Assembly (NCBI GenBank): GCA_020152595.1
Contig: JAIGNY010000903.1
Coordinates: forward strand, 62,001-126,000
Reading direction: 5' to 3'
From: Chiridota heheva
Taxonomy: Eukaryota; Echinodermata; Holothuroidea; Apodida; Chiridotidae
DNA: 64,000 nucleotides
Below, in pieces: positions 36,873 to 48,860 of the stretch; within the stretch, counting starts at the first letter, position 1; each line of letters opens with the position of its first letter. Position numbers and translations under genes: made by a program. The notes below the pieces were generated by a model. It had not been told where the DNA came from. It made no database searches and worked only from the letters and a program-made list of their open reading frames with translations.

Positions 36873-38586
36873 CTTAACTGAAAGGAACTCAAACAATGAA
36901 GCCTGGATTGAAATTGAAAACAATGATAAAGCCTTCGAACAAATCAGTCAGAAAATAATCTTCAAGTGTTCAGTATGCAAATGATCCTTACAGATAAAAA
37001 ACTTAGGGTTGAACTCTAAACTTATTCTACAGTAGGCATGTTGGCATTGCAAGGGGACGGAGGTATGCGCTCTACTGAGTGCTAAGCTAATATTCTAGTT
37101 TATAATGCTATTATTCTTATTTACTTATCGTTGTCACACTCCCCACTTTTGCTTTAATGCTAAACACACTGAAAATCTTTGACCTTAACAGAATACAAAT
37201 TTTAGCTTTTGTTTTTCAACACAACAATAGAACCCTTCCAGTGTGCTTTGACAATTTGTTTGAACAATGAAATACTATTCACCCATTAAACAATAGAAAT
37301 AAAGACGATTTGCATAATGTCAAGGTTCAGATTAACACTTTCACATCACAACATTCACTTTACAGGTGCAAAACTTTGGTCTCTGTGATAAAACAGTCTG
37401 GCATTCTACCGCTCTGATTTCTTTCAAGAATGAAATAGGATAATCAAGTAATAAGGCATATTTATTAGCATCTGCTTTTTTCTCTTTGAGGGGAGGAGGG
37501 GTTGACCTCTAACTCAGTTTGGGTGGGCTCTGGGCAATAAACTCTCGAGGGGCTCTATTTTGTGTAGCCTTGTTTTAAAACTTTCTATACTGTCTCAAAC
37601 ATTTTTTTTTTTTTTGCATGCAAGATATGAAAGAGTGCTGTAGTATGTTCACATAATTTTTTTTTTAAGGAAATGAAATTTATAGGATACAATTTGCCAT
37701 TTTAATATTAAAAAGATTTAAAAAAAAAAGATTCTCATTATCCCAGAAATCTCTTTTGTTGCTCAATTGTAAAGGTAGATCATTGCTCTTGATGATACGA
37801 TACCATTCACACTTGGCGAATTGCTGTGTGAAATTAATTGGGGTGGCTTGCACACTCTATAGCAAGACTTGAAAAGAGTTTTTACAAAATTATAAACGTG
37901 GAAAATCAAGGTTGGCAGATGTGAATGCCTTGCTTTTTTTTTTAGTACAAAAAAGTCAAATGTATAGGGTTGTTTGGCCCCAACATAACTTTTGAGAAAA
38001 GTGTTTTGGGTGTGGGTTGGGGCATGTACCCTCCTGTGTCCCCCCCTCCCCCTCCCTCCTTCAGTGATACCACCTCTGATTCAAGTAAAGCATTCAATGC
38101 CTGCAAGGGTACTGAGTTCTTAAGTATGAAGAATTTGTTCCTTGATAATGATGTTTCATATAACTTATAAAAGGGAACCTCCTCCTGCCACTGTTTGCCC
38201 TGTAGGTCCAACATTGCTGATGTCATTTTTCCACAAGGAATAATTGTGTCTACAGCACACTCTGTAGGGGATTAGAGGAGGTTGCTATGAGTTTTTTGTT
38301 TGATTTATATCAGTGTAGCCATTGGTAGTCAACCAGCGACTACCCTACTATGGGCGGACTGACCAACATCATTTCACTGATCCAGGTGCAGGCCAGACCG
38401 CCCCTGCTTATTATTACACAGTGCCATAGACCTTTGATCTTTCTAGAATCATGAGATTCATGAAGGGACTTTTGATTTTGATGATTTTTAAACAAACAAG
38501 TGGTAAAATGAACTAAAATCATTTATTTCCATGTCATGTCAATGCTTATAAAGAAGATGAATCTTTAACTACGCTTTCTTCCTCAG
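36873..38586. other. Intron 2 remainder, no gene
   Basis: AT-rich DNA with poly-T/A runs near 37600-37730 and a C-rich patch at 38035-38065. No exon-like frame with splice sites until 38587. Confidence 0.5.
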
Positions 38587-38838
38587 CTCAATTGCATCCA
38601 ATAGGATCTTTCACAAAAACTGCCAATGTGGGTGATTCAAAAAGCCTGTCAGTGAGAACGATTGGTAGCAGAAGTAATGTAATACGTTGGAGAAAGAATA
38701 ATGGACCTGTATTCAACAATGGTCAAACCACACTTTCTTTAACCAATGTGGGGAGTAGTGATACAGCAGTGTATGAAACCTATCGAAATAATCAAAGAGT
38801 CTATGGGCTTCAATCATTGCAGCGTCTTATTGTTAGAG
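38587..38838 (+). CDS. Tie: Tie-like receptor exon 3: second, cysteine-free Ig-like domain
   Basis: This exon encodes residues 137-220 and is phase 1 at both ends (acceptor TTTCTTCCTCAG, donor GTAAGA). It shows an Ig framework: a WRK strand-C motif (VIRWRKNNG), then LSLTNVGSSDTAVYE, the usual L-x-x-x-D-x-x-x-Y pattern before strand F, and a final strand ending RLIVRG. There is no cysteine anywhere in the exon. From memory, the second Ig domain of vertebrate Tie2 also lacks the canonical disulphide and ends with nearly the same RLIVR motif, which supports orthology rather than decay. The preceding intron is 18 kb of transposons and arrays. Confidence 0.9.
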
Positions 38839-39079
38839 GTAAGACATACTGTAACTACAAAGAAAACAGTACTGCTGAATTTAATTTTCAGTTCTTGTAA
38901 TACAAGACATAGTGATTTGATAACAGGTTGTTAACCTTTAATGTACATTATTGGTTTTTACCTTTCTATCACTACTCTTTAAAGAATAGCGGTTCTCCTA
39001 TAATTACATGTATCCCATTGTCAACAAATTTGTTAACAGGGTTATAGCATCTTTACTGTTTGCCTGTCTGCCTGTTCGC

Positions 39080-39300
39080 AATTGATTGATTGATTGATTG
39101 AGACACTTTATTTTCTCTCCAGAAACTATTTACATTTCAAATAGGTAGACATATTTCAACAGAGGTCAATATAGACACACAGCTATTTTAGATTGAACAA
39201 ACTTGACCTGAAAGGAAAGAAACGTAACAACATGAAACACAAAATCCATTATCAATAATCACAGTAGTTGTATATATTTATAGGTACATAACCACCGAGA
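39080..39300 (-). mobile_element. LINE 3' end (minus strand) with an (ATCA)n tail
   Basis: On the minus strand the sequence ends GAAAATAAAGTGTCTCAATC followed by (AATC)n, the usual 3' tail style of L2/CR1-like LINEs. The left part near 39015-39075 (TTATAGCATCTTTACTGTTT) belongs to another dispersed repeat. The inner limit is not defined. Confidence 0.55.
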
Positions 39301-39839
39301 AATTGATGTCAAAGGTTGATACTGTACAGTGAATCGAATCAAATATATCAGCAAGAATATTTCTGAAGATGTGTCTTAAGAACTATAGACAAGTAGCAAG
39401 AACTTGAGCTTAATTGGAAGAAAGTAGCTATAAAATTGAACATACTGTAGCAAATCATTTTGTTCAAAGTGGTTAGAAATTGACAAGTTTTCACAAAATT
39501 TAATTTTAAAGCCTTTTTATCAATTTAGGCTAATTTTATTTAGATTTTGATATATAACAAAGAGAAAACAACACCAACATTATGAGTTGAATATAACTGA
39601 GAGGTTTTGAATCTCCTTCGTATCCTCAAGCACAACGGTGGGAGAGGACAGTTTGATTGTTTTCAGTCACTGAAATTTAAGACAGAAAGTTAAAGAATTC
39701 CATTAAAGATTTTGACCTGTCTTCTTTGTCATGCATCACACCATTTCTGTGCAGTCAGTGCCTTGCTTTTCTTTGTGGTTCAATGGATAGAAGTAAAAGA
39801 GGTGTTCCAGTTATAAAGAGTGCTTTCATATGTTTGCTT

Positions 39840-40085
39840 AGCTACTGGGTGAGATAGTAACCTTGAGCTTCTTTTTTGTCTTAAAATATCTGGGATAACT
39901 CAAAGATATTTGGAGGCTTGTAGTAAAATCTTGTGAAAATCTAAAACAAAAGGAAAGGGTGAGAACATCCTTCAAAGCTCGAGAAGTTTGAAATCAACTG
40001 CCCGTACTAGCCCTATTACTGTATATACGTCTCTCAATGCTAGCTTTGAATCGTCAAGCATGTTGTCCTTTCCACAGTTCTAGTT
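39840..40085. repeat. Dispersed repeat, second copy of 5430-5645
   Basis: It shares ordered words with 5430-5645 (CCTTCAAAGCTCGAGAAGTT, TGAAATCAACTGCCC, CTGTATATAC, GCTAGCTTTGAAT, GTTGTCCTTTCC). No coding or TIR signal; class unknown. Confidence 0.5.
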
Positions 40086-40745
40086 TTATTTAGCTCCAAG
40101 CTTCCATTTATACCTGTTGGAAAAATTGGATAATCTAAATATAGTAAAGGTACCAGATTAATACAAGCTGAAAAGGTTTCTTTAATACAGTTGAGAAAAT
40201 CTCCTCACCAAAACATAATTTATTTGTGATATTTCACAAGGTTCACATATTGTAAATTAGGCAACTCTTAGATATGCTGGATAAATTATGCATCTTCAGT
40301 TGCTGTAATTCCCACAAAATACAACAATTGCTTGAATGGTTTAAGCACAAGAATACCATGTGTTTTGGTACACATGCTGGAAGTGGGTAACATTTACGTC
40401 ATACCAGAGAACATGCCACTTCTGGTGCATGTCACAGAGGTCTGTGCTGAGCATGGGTCACATACAGTAAAAAGAACTGCATAAAAAGAAGGGGTATGCT
40501 ACAGTAGTGCTACAGCATCCACTTAATATGTGAAAATTGTTAATGGTTGTTGATTTGTGCCGACACCACTGAGGAAGACTGTTAGTGGGAGTTTAAGTGA
40601 TTGTTAGTTGTATAAGTTATTTTGCATGTTATCAGTAAGGGGTAAGAGGAATTGTGTCATTTTGCGATACATTGTTGAATATATTGCATTTATTTTACAT
40701 GTTGGTACAGATCTATCTTTGAATGTTGATACTCTCATCTTACAG

Positions 40746-40877
40746 CTTGTTCTGCTGGTTTCTGGGGATCTACTTGTACCAACGTATGTGATGTTTGTTA
40801 TAACGGTGGAATCTGTGATGACCAATCAGGTATCTGCATTTGTCCACCAGGATTCATGGGCAAAAACTGCTTAACAG
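40746..40877 (+). CDS. Tie: Tie-like receptor exon 4: EGF-like module 1
   Basis: This exon encodes residues 221-264 with eight cysteines and the segment CICPPGFMGKNC. The acceptor follows CTCTCATCTTACAG, the donor is GTGAGA, and phase is 1-1. The match to the first EGF-like repeat of Tie2 is the strongest single piece of evidence for the gene's identity. In Tie2 the EGF repeats pack compactly with the Ig domains into the ligand-binding head. No frameshift or stop is present. Confidence 0.95.
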
Positions 40878-41489
40878 GTGAGAAAATAAGGAAAAAGAAA
40901 TAATTAATTTCATAGAAATAATACATTTTTAAGCCTCATAAGAAGAGAATATATCTCTGGTCCAAAAGTGTTATTTAATCATCCTCAAATATTTGAGACT
41001 TTGTCAGTCAAATGTAAGATTAATCGACAAATCTGGTATCTGGTTGGTAAAACTTCAGGTTTAGAATACGAAACAAGGCAGTTTCAAGTTACTAATTAAT
41101 ATACCTAGTTTGATTAATAGTTGAACTTCTACAATATACAAAAGGATGTTTTGGTTTTTCTTAAATCAAAATCGTGTGATTTAAACAATGCGTATCACAC
41201 TCAAAATTTACTGTTTCCGTATAGTGTATGCATAGTGTTTAAGTACAGTTCCTGCCCAAGTTATGTGCACTTGGATTAACATATTTGCTGGCGTTCTTAA
41301 AACCGAAATGTTTCCTACAGTCCTAAGAAGGCTAAGAAGCGCGTTAATTGCTTTTATTTGTTTGTTTTTTCCATTAAGCAATTGTCAGGAAATATTGCCA
41401 AATTTGATCGAAAGCTCCAATAATGTTTCCAAATTTTCCTTCAATTTTACCAACTTTATTCTGAAACAATTCCCAATTTGACCTCCGAA

Positions 41490-41740
41490 CGGGGAAGAAA
41501 GCATACAACCGAGAGAAATCCTCTCAGGTATCAGTTTCCCTGGGAAATTACCTTCATTTTTGGGAACTTTTTTTTATTTAGGGGAATTTGTAACAATTTT
41601 TCCTTCACTTTTAACAATTGTTTTCAACTTTATGTTAATAATTCCCATCCGGGAAGAAAGCATACAACAGAGGTGAAATCCTTTTGGGTATCAGTTTCTC
41701 CCAGGAAACTTTCCTTCATTTAAATGGGAATTGTTTTCTT
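41490..41740. repeat. Direct duplication, about 155-bp period
   Basis: The blocks GGGAAGAAAGCATACAAC, AAATCCT, GGTATCAGTTTC and CTTCATTT occur near 41491-41565 and again near 41651-41725. The surrounding DNA (40880-42395) is otherwise featureless intron 4. Confidence 0.65.
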
Positions 41741-42214
41741 TTTTCTGAATTTTTTGTTGTAATTTTTTTGAAAATTTCCTTAATTTTCAGAAATTTGTCT
41801 TTTTTACACAGTCAAACTTAAAATTTGATAATAAACATCTTTCTTCTTTAATGTTAATATCCCACCTACAAAATGCCAGTCTATAAATCTGGACTACGGG
41901 TAATCAAAAAGCTTTTCTCATATTCAGATGCCATAATTTTACTTCCATTTTTTATGGTTTTGGTTGAATCCAGAAATCATAAACCACCTCTTTTTTTCCC
42001 ACCAGTTCATTTACCCCATGGTACAGGCAGGTCGGAATATCCCATGGTACGGGCAGGTTGGGATATTTACATAGTTTTAAAGTAACCTCTTTTTGGAATG
42101 AAGAAAGCAATGAGAGAGCCTATAGAGGAATAATATCCATTTTAAGTTATTGACAATAATGCCATTCAACTTTCTAGTTGAACTTGATGAGCTGTAGCAA
42201 CTAACCTTACTCAC

Positions 42215-42300
42215 GATAGACTGCTGTGGTGTAGAGTTCACCTTTTAACAGGAGATCCAGGTTCAATTCTAGGTCAGTTCATAGCAGACACTCTAAAAGT
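42215..42300 (+). mobile_element. Possible tRNA-derived SINE head
   Basis: TGGTGTAGAGTTCACC resembles an A box and GGTTCAATTCTAGG a B box, 38 bases apart. No tRNA fold is evident, so this is a weak call for a SINE promoter. Confidence 0.3.
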
Positions 42301-42395
42301 GGGACATGTTGCTTCTAGCATGGTACCCATCATTTTGGGTTCAGTATAGTGTAGTCATGTGCAGTTTAAATAATTAGTTCAGACATGTAACTTGT

Positions 42396-42506
42396 TTAAC
42401 CCTTACTCTACCACACGGCGATATTATCGCCGCATTTTGGGTGCCCCATCTTTGGCCCCGCCTCCAGAGTGCATTTTCAAAAAAGTGCTGGTAGAGTAAG
42501 GGTTAA
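42396..42506. mobile_element. 111-bp TTAA-ended MITE, copy 1
   Basis: The ends TTAACCCTTACTCTACCA and TGGTAGAGTAAGGGTTAA are perfect inverted repeats. Inside is GGCGATATTATCGCC, a small perfect hairpin, and GGTGCCCCATCTTTGGCCCC. TTAA at both ends is consistent with piggyBac-type duplication. Confidence 0.88.
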
Positions 42507-42642
42507 GCAACCCGCGACAAATGCGCCAACTCAAAAATATAGGCAGCATGGTCCCGGTGGGCGGCCCAGCTGGTCCCGGAAGCGGAACGGGCCCGACTCT
42601 GCTGCCTGGAAGACAGAGGACCCTTCAATAATCATGCCTTGA

Positions 42643-42751
42643 TTAACCCTTACTCTACCACGCGGCAATATTATCACAGTTTTGGGTGCCCCATCTTTGG
42701 CCCCGCCTCTCGAGCGCATTTTCAAAAAAGTGTTGGTAGAGTAAGGGTTAA
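42643..42751. mobile_element. 109-bp TTAA-ended MITE, copy 2
   Basis: Same family and orientation as copy 1, separated from it by 136 bases. The inner hairpin is damaged (GGCAATATTATCACAG), so the two copies have diverged mainly there. Confidence 0.88.
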
Positions 42752-42883
42752 TAGACAACAAAAGGGAACTAAAGAAGCTACTGTACTTTGATATCATGTT
42801 CTGGAAAGGAGATGACATGCTTAAAAATGCAACAAGTTTGAATGAAGTGACTGATGTCAATGATTTTGAGGGTATTTTATTGA

Positions 42884-43166
42884 GGGAGTTCCCAGTGGTT
42901 AGGACGTCGGTCTCATGCTCAAAAGGTACTGGGAGTGAATCGCAGCCAGGGCACTGTGCTCTGTGCTTGAGCAAGACACTTGATCCCGTTTGGTCCAATT
43001 CACTCAGCTGTGAATTGAGTATCAGTTTTGGCTGCAGAGTTAACCTGTGATGGACTGGTGACCCATCCAGGGGAGTCAAGTACTCTTATCCACTTAGCAC
43101 CATGGAAACCAGTATAAGCACTGGTTCGGTTCTATAAGCCCTCAAGGCTTGAAGGGGATTTAACCT
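42884..43166 (+). mobile_element. tRNA-derived SINE
   Basis: The head has AGTGGTTAGGACGTCGGTCT (A-box region) and a GGGAGTGAATCGC B-box-like block. The body has the widespread SINE words CTTGAGCAAGACACTTGATC and GTGATGGACTGGTGACCCAT. It appears to sit inside an older intronic segment (42785-42883 + 43167-43235) that is also present, uninterrupted, at about 48370-48475. Confidence 0.78.
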
Positions 43167-43239
43167 ATTAAACACATGGGTTTTCATATTTCATGTGATA
43201 TTTTTATTATTGTAGCTAACTCTGGTTATATAGTAGACC

Positions 43240-44902
43240 AGCCAAACACAAAAAAAAAAAGGCCAAACAATTTCATATCCACATAGTTTGTTAATCCATC
43301 CATGCTAGATGTATTGATCAAAGGCTGGGGCAGACCGTGAGGGTGGATGCCATTGCTGAAATTGCATTTTAAGTTCATTTTAGGGTTAAAAATGTCAAAT
43401 GAGGTCAACCTGGTTTTAGGGGGATTTTGCATGAATTTAAATCTTTGTTAATAAATCTATCCAATGAATATATATATTTATGATGATTCAAATGTGTCTA
43501 ATGCATGCCACACAACCATTACGCCCAATCCTCGCTACAAATTTTCAGTCTTTTCACCCGCAAAAACCTCCATTTGGGTGGATATAACTTTTAGACTCTG
43601 CTGGAAGCAATTAAGAAACCCACTACAGATAGTTCAGTGATTTTACACATGCTCCAAATCATCTATATGCTCACAATGGAACTTATTGTGAAGAGCCAGG
43701 TATTGTAGATAGGGTTACTGCATGGGCCAGGTCATTCGTGTAATGTGGGCTGAGGATTTATTTGGATCTTTCATCAGTGAGTTCTAAACACTCTGGTAAG
43801 TTTGGGTGCATTGGACTGAAAATTTATAGCCAGAGTTATTCATCATGACACAAAAGTGTGGTTTTCTTGAAATGCATGCATTTTGCTTATGGGAGATATT
43901 GTACTTTCCCCATGCCCTACCCCAAGAAATGAAATGACAATCTTAGGCTTTTACATATATAAAGTACACCAGTCTATTGGTTGGGATTTTAATTGTTATA
44001 ATAAGAAGCATCTATGCTAAATCAATCATTTTAGCTAGGGAAGACAGTGAGGGTAGATGCCACCTTTGATTATGATCTTGATGGTCATAATCAAGGTCAA
44101 AGGTCACGGAATATAAAAAGTGGCTAAATTCAGCCTTTTATACACATTTTTATTCTCATTTATTGTATCTGTTTCATGTCAAACTTACCTTACATGATAG
44201 ATCATTAGTTAACAAGACAAAATTGAAAATTTCAGTGGTGGCACCTTGGATGTTTATCTTTAAGGTCACTTTCAGGTCAAAAGCTCACTTGGAGTGCAAT
44301 TTGTGCATTTACGGATTTCATTATGTTTTTACTTCATGCATCCATTGTTATTTCCCAAAATTCATATATATATATTTGAGATGTCCTCCGATTTTTGTTT
44401 TATAAGGTTTTGCTTAAATCTAAAAGTTGAGTTTTCATATTTTCCATGCTTGGTGAAGCCTCGTTAAAGCATGTTTGCCTTTTTATTCTGATGAATTATT
44501 CATATATGTGAATTTTGTATAACACGGGAGGAAATTGCCAGTGAGTGTTTCTTGATTCTTAGACTGCTTTAAAAGTAAAAGGTCACTTAAGGCCAATGAT
44601 CACTTAAGGTCAATGGTCACATGAAGTTCAAATGGCATGTTTCTGACTTTGTGTATCCATACATTATAAAACCTTTTTGATATTGTATTACACATTGCTT
44701 GATTACCTATTTTAAGTTCACCAAAGCCTTAATGTCAGGAAAATGTATTAGTAATTGATCTACTAGTCAGCTGGATGGCAGCAGTCCATGGCATCACATC
44801 CCCAGGCCACCCGCAGGCCATCGTGCACTTAGAATTATTTTGGAAGCATGTACATCTAGCTGTCCAACACTTGGATAGCAATGAGTTCCTGATATGCATC
44901 AT
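43240..44902. other. Intron 4 sequence, no gene
   Basis: AT-rich; the sequence word GGTCAAAGGTCA and variants recur near 44090-44110 and 44580-44630. No exon-like frames with domain features. Confidence 0.45.
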
Positions 44903-45048
44903 GAATTATGTGGTAACCTTGCCAGGCAGCTTTCAGTCTACCAAAATCTTCCAAGGCAGAATGTCAATGGAAGTTGAATTATGTGGTAACCTTGCCAGGC
45001 AGCTTTCAGTCTACCAAAATCTTCCAAGGCAGAGTGTCAATGGAAGTT
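44903..45048. repeat. 73-bp direct duplication
   Basis: 44903-44975 and 44976-45048 are two copies starting GAATTATGTGGTAACCTTGC that differ by about one base, so the duplication is recent. Confidence 0.95.
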
Positions 45049-45890
45049 TAGATAGTTATTTTCTTGGTATGCTTATGTAGCAAGTTCAAGGGCATCTTAT
45101 GGCAACATTTCAAGGCCATCATTCATTGCTTGAGCAAAATTAGAAGCCTGGCAATATCTGAATATTGACGGATTGTTGCTCAGTTGCTATATATAGGTGG
45201 CATTCAAGCCCTTTAATATGGGGAGAGCTCACCATCATGTCCAATTTTATAAGGGGCGGCTAGTCGTCATTGTTGTCGTATGCTATGACAATATCTTAGT
45301 AAAGTCATAATCCAGTTGACAGCCAAGTCCCCAGCCTGCGATGCCACCATTAAGACATTCAAGTGGGCAGTTGTCCACCATGTGGTATATCGTCATGGGT
45401 CCACCATATATGCAGAGGGGCATTGTGGCATGTCCCCAATTGTAAAGGCTACTGCGGCATGGTCCAGAATCAGTGTGGAACCGGTTGAGAAGGCCCCATT
45501 GATCTCTGGTAGGTCCATACCCGGGGGTTAAATGTTGAGGCCAGTGACCAGGTACTTTTGCAGGACGTCAGCTTGGTCCCACTGTTTGCGCCACATGTCT
45601 TCTGAAGTTGTCATGCTGTCTGGGATATTGGACCAGACAAGTTGAATTTCTGGACTTGAGTCTGGTTGTTGGATGGAAGTCAGAGTCACTGAGCAGATGT
45701 ACATGTAGCTTGTCAGGATTGGATCTTAAGGACCAGCCTTGATGTGGCAACCTATCTTGGGATGTCTGGAGGGGAAATGTTACTCAGAAGTGGGAACTAA
45801 TCAATTCTCGGCAAACAGCACCAGTAATCATTCTCATGGTGTTGTTCAGTTGGACATCAACAAAGCTAATATGTTTAGAGTACCGCCAGA
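45049..45890. other. Unclassified, possibly transposon-derived
   Basis: GC content is higher than in the flanks and open frames exist on both strands (45316-45531 plus, 45568-45750 minus), but I recognise no protein family. Position directly before an RTE LINE suggests a relic of mobile DNA. Confidence 0.3.
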
Positions 45891-45894
45891 CTGG

Positions 45895-47720
45895 AGGTAA
45901 AAAAGAGGCAAAAAGAGCCTGCGTGCAGATAAGAGGTCCTACCTTACCAGTATTGATGAGCAAGCAGAAACAGCAGCAGGAAAGGGTGACCTGAAAGCAT
46001 TATACACAACAACCAGACAGCTAAGTGAAAGGCGTGCAATGCAAACAGACCAATAAGGGACAAGCAGGGTCAACTACTCACCTGTGTAGAGGACCAACTG
46101 ACCAGATGGAAAGAACACTGAACAGAACCCCATCTGAAAACCCACCAGACCTGGAACCAGGGGATATGCTTGACGTAGATACTGGAGAGATCACAGAGCA
46201 GGAGATCTTGAAGGCTCTCAAGAGTTTAAAGAATAAGACAGTGGGGTTAGACAACATTCCACCAGAAGTTCTTAAGCAGGGAGGAACTGAGGTTGTGAAG
46301 CAGCTCCATAAGCTGATAAATGCCATATGGGCCACTGAGGAGGTTCTAATGACTGGATGAAAGGCTTATTAGTAAAGCTTCCGAAGAGCAGAGATCTTTC
46401 ACAGTGTGGTAGCTAGAGAGACATAACCCTGTTGTCTATTCCAAGCAAAATGCTCACCAGAGTCCTTTTAGAATGGATGAAAGAAGCCATTGATTCTAAA
46501 CTTTGTGATGAACAAGCAGGTTTCAGGAAGGATCGGTCTTGTATTGACCAGATTGCTACGCTGCAAATCATTGTGGGGCAGACAATAGAATGGCAGACAC
46601 CACTTTACATCACTTTTGTTGACTTCGAGAAAGCATTCAACAGTATAGACAGACAGGCAATTGGGAACATTCTTCAGCATTACGGAGTCTCAGCTAAAGT
46701 TATCAACATCATTAAAGGCCTGTACAATGGCGTCACTTGCCAATTTATCCACAATGGGAAACTATCAGAAGACTTCAAGTTTACTACTGGTGTTAGACAG
46801 AGATGTCTGCTGTCACCACTCCTTTTCCTTGTCATCCTGGACTGGGTTACACGAACAGCCTATGGCTACTCACGGAAATTTAGGCATCCAGTGGACGTTT
46901 CTGGAGAGATTGGAAGGATTTAGATTTTGCAGATGATCTGGCTCTGTTATCACATCGCCTTCAACACATGCAAGAGAAAGTGGATGTCTTAAAGGACACA
47001 GTGTTCTGGGTAGGGCTAAAGATAAGTTAGGAGAAAACCAAGGTTATTGGCATTAACAACAGACTTGAGGAAGCCCTAACAATTGATGGTAGAACTGTGG
47101 AGGATGTTTCAGAGTTTGTTTACCTTCGCAGTAAAATCAACAAGACGGGTGCAGATGAGGATATAACCAGGCAAGGATTAGAAAGGCACAACAAGTTGTC
47201 AACATCCTGCGACCTGTTTGGAAACCAACTGCCATATCCAAAAGAACCAAGCTCCAGATATTCAACTCCAAGGTCAAGACAGTTTTGTTATATGGTTCCA
47301 AGACTTGGAAAGTAACCAAACATAACACCACAAAGCTGTAAGTATTTATCAACAAATGCCTTTGTCAAATCCTCAGGCCTTAATGGTTTGACAAAGTTCA
47401 AAATGATACCTTGTGGACATCTACAAACCAACAACCAATACAGATCCAGATCAAGAAAAGGAAATGGCGTTGGGTTGGACATATTATCAGAAAAGACCCC
47501 TGCTGCATAACAAGACAATCGCTTGAAAGAGGAAAGAGGGAAAGAGGAAACATGGATGTACAAGACAAGACAAACCTGGTGACGTAGTTTACACAGAGAA
47601 TTAAAGCCACTGAAGCTTATTTGGGAGACTGCAAAGTACAACCCCAGAGACTGCAGACAGTGGAAGACAACTGTTGAAGCCCTATGTCCCACAAGGAGTA
47701 AAGAGGACTAAGTCAAGTAA
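45895..47720 (+). mobile_element. Degenerate RTE-type LINE, reverse transcriptase to C-terminus
   Basis: Blocks in order: RADKRSYLTSIDEQAETAAG (about 45920-45980), DTGEITEQEILKALKSLKNK (46180 on), LLSIPSKMLTRVLLEWMKEA (46429 on), DEQAGFRKDRSCIDQIATLQ (46507 on), FVDFEKAF (46615 on), TGVRQRCLLSPLLF, ADDLALLSH (46929 on), YLRSKINKTGADEDITR, FNSKVKTVLLYGSKTWK (47260 on) and RKWRWVGHIIRKDP (47457 on). These are the diagnostic motifs of the RTE-like family. Stops and frameshifts separate them; the 5' endonuclease part is missing. Confidence 0.92.
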
Positions 47721-48369
47721 GTCACCTCCAGACTGGAGCACAGATGTATATTCACAAATCTTACTGCTGCAGGTATTGAAAGCATTGGACATTATGGATG
47801 AGTGTTGCAAGCTCGGTGTTCATTTATATTAGCATATTTGCATATATAATCGGCCGCTGAGTAGCAAAGGGCCAGTGCTGATGAGCAGAGTGTCTTTGCA
47901 TTTGCTCCTCAGATGGTACTAGTGAGCATGTGGATCAAGTTATTTCTGGTCTGAGGTTTGGCAGCTACTTCCAGGAGATGGTAGGGATGTGACCGTTTAC
48001 TGATTATAGTGTACACGATCAAAAACATTGTTTACCATTTACAAAATCAATACATTGTTTACATTGAAAAATAACCCAGAATAACCCAATCAGTTTCCCA
48101 ACAATACTTTGCATTCAAAATCAATATTTATTCACACCACAGACAAAACTTTCAATCAATGATCTTACAATTCAAACTAAATGAACAATCAACCAAGGAT
48201 TTAATCATTTTTAATGCAGGAGCTAAATATTACACACAATAAAATTTGATTCAGGTTTTAAGATTCCTATCTGGTAGTGATGTTTTCACCTCTGTAATTT
48301 CCTACATGTACAGTATGTTATCCTCATGTGACATTTGGTCACAGTTTGAAGTTCCATTTAACTCTGTCA
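47721..48369. other. Intron 4 end, no gene
   Basis: AT-rich DNA between the LINE and exon 5, without coding signal. Confidence 0.45.
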
Positions 48370-48475
48370 GTTGTGCACAAATTGGTGAAAAAAGTAATGT
48401 CAATGATTTTGAGTTTATTTTGACACATGATTTTCATATTTCATGTGATATTTAGCCTAAACCCTGGTTTTCCAT
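48370..48475. repeat. Duplicated intronic segment next to exon 5
   Basis: It shares AATGTCAATGATTTTGAG, TTTTCATATTTCATGTGATA and a CT.A..CC/TCTGGTT block with 42850-42870 + 43180-43215. The other copy is interrupted by a SINE. Confidence 0.6.
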
Positions 48476-48540
48476 ATAATTTTCACAGCATAGATTATAG
48501 GTTAAAGAAATAAATTTTTTTTTTCCTCAATTGAATTCAG

Positions 48541-48684
48541 CTTGTGGTGGAAATAAATTTGGCTTTGGCTGTGAATTTACCTGCGGCAATTATGAGGGTG
48601 CATGCAGGGGTACACCATTTTGTTTGCCAGATCCCTACGGCTGCTCATGTGGGACAGGATTTAAAAGTCTGGATTGCAAAAATG
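48541..48684 (+). CDS. Tie: Tie-like receptor exon 5: EGF-like module 2
   Basis: This exon encodes residues 265-312 with eight cysteines and the Tie hallmark FCLPDPYGCSC. The acceptor is at the end of TTGAATTCAG, the donor is GTAAAA (a weaker donor), and phase is 1-1. A 20-bp minisatellite begins about 180 bases past the donor. The intron just upstream contains a segment duplicated at 42785-43235. Confidence 0.95.
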
Positions 48685-48860
48685 GTAAAAAAAACGTTTT
48701 TCATAATTTCTTCTCTTTTTTTTTGTTCATTTTTGAAGTGAATGCAACAAAATATGTTTTGTTCATCAAAATAAAAGAACATTGTACATCATTCAAGAAA
48801 TTGGACTGGTAAATGACATAGAGCCATGCATAGTTACCATCACAGTTTATAAACATATAG

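Noticed and set aside
40608-40874. 88-codon ORF in another frame overlapping exon 4
   Set aside because: Shadow of the EGF exon; only the phase-1 spliced frame has the eight cysteines and joins its neighbours.
45316-45750. Possible host gene on either strand before the RTE LINE
   Set aside because: No recognisable domain, no splice-supported continuation and typical relic context; left as unclassified.
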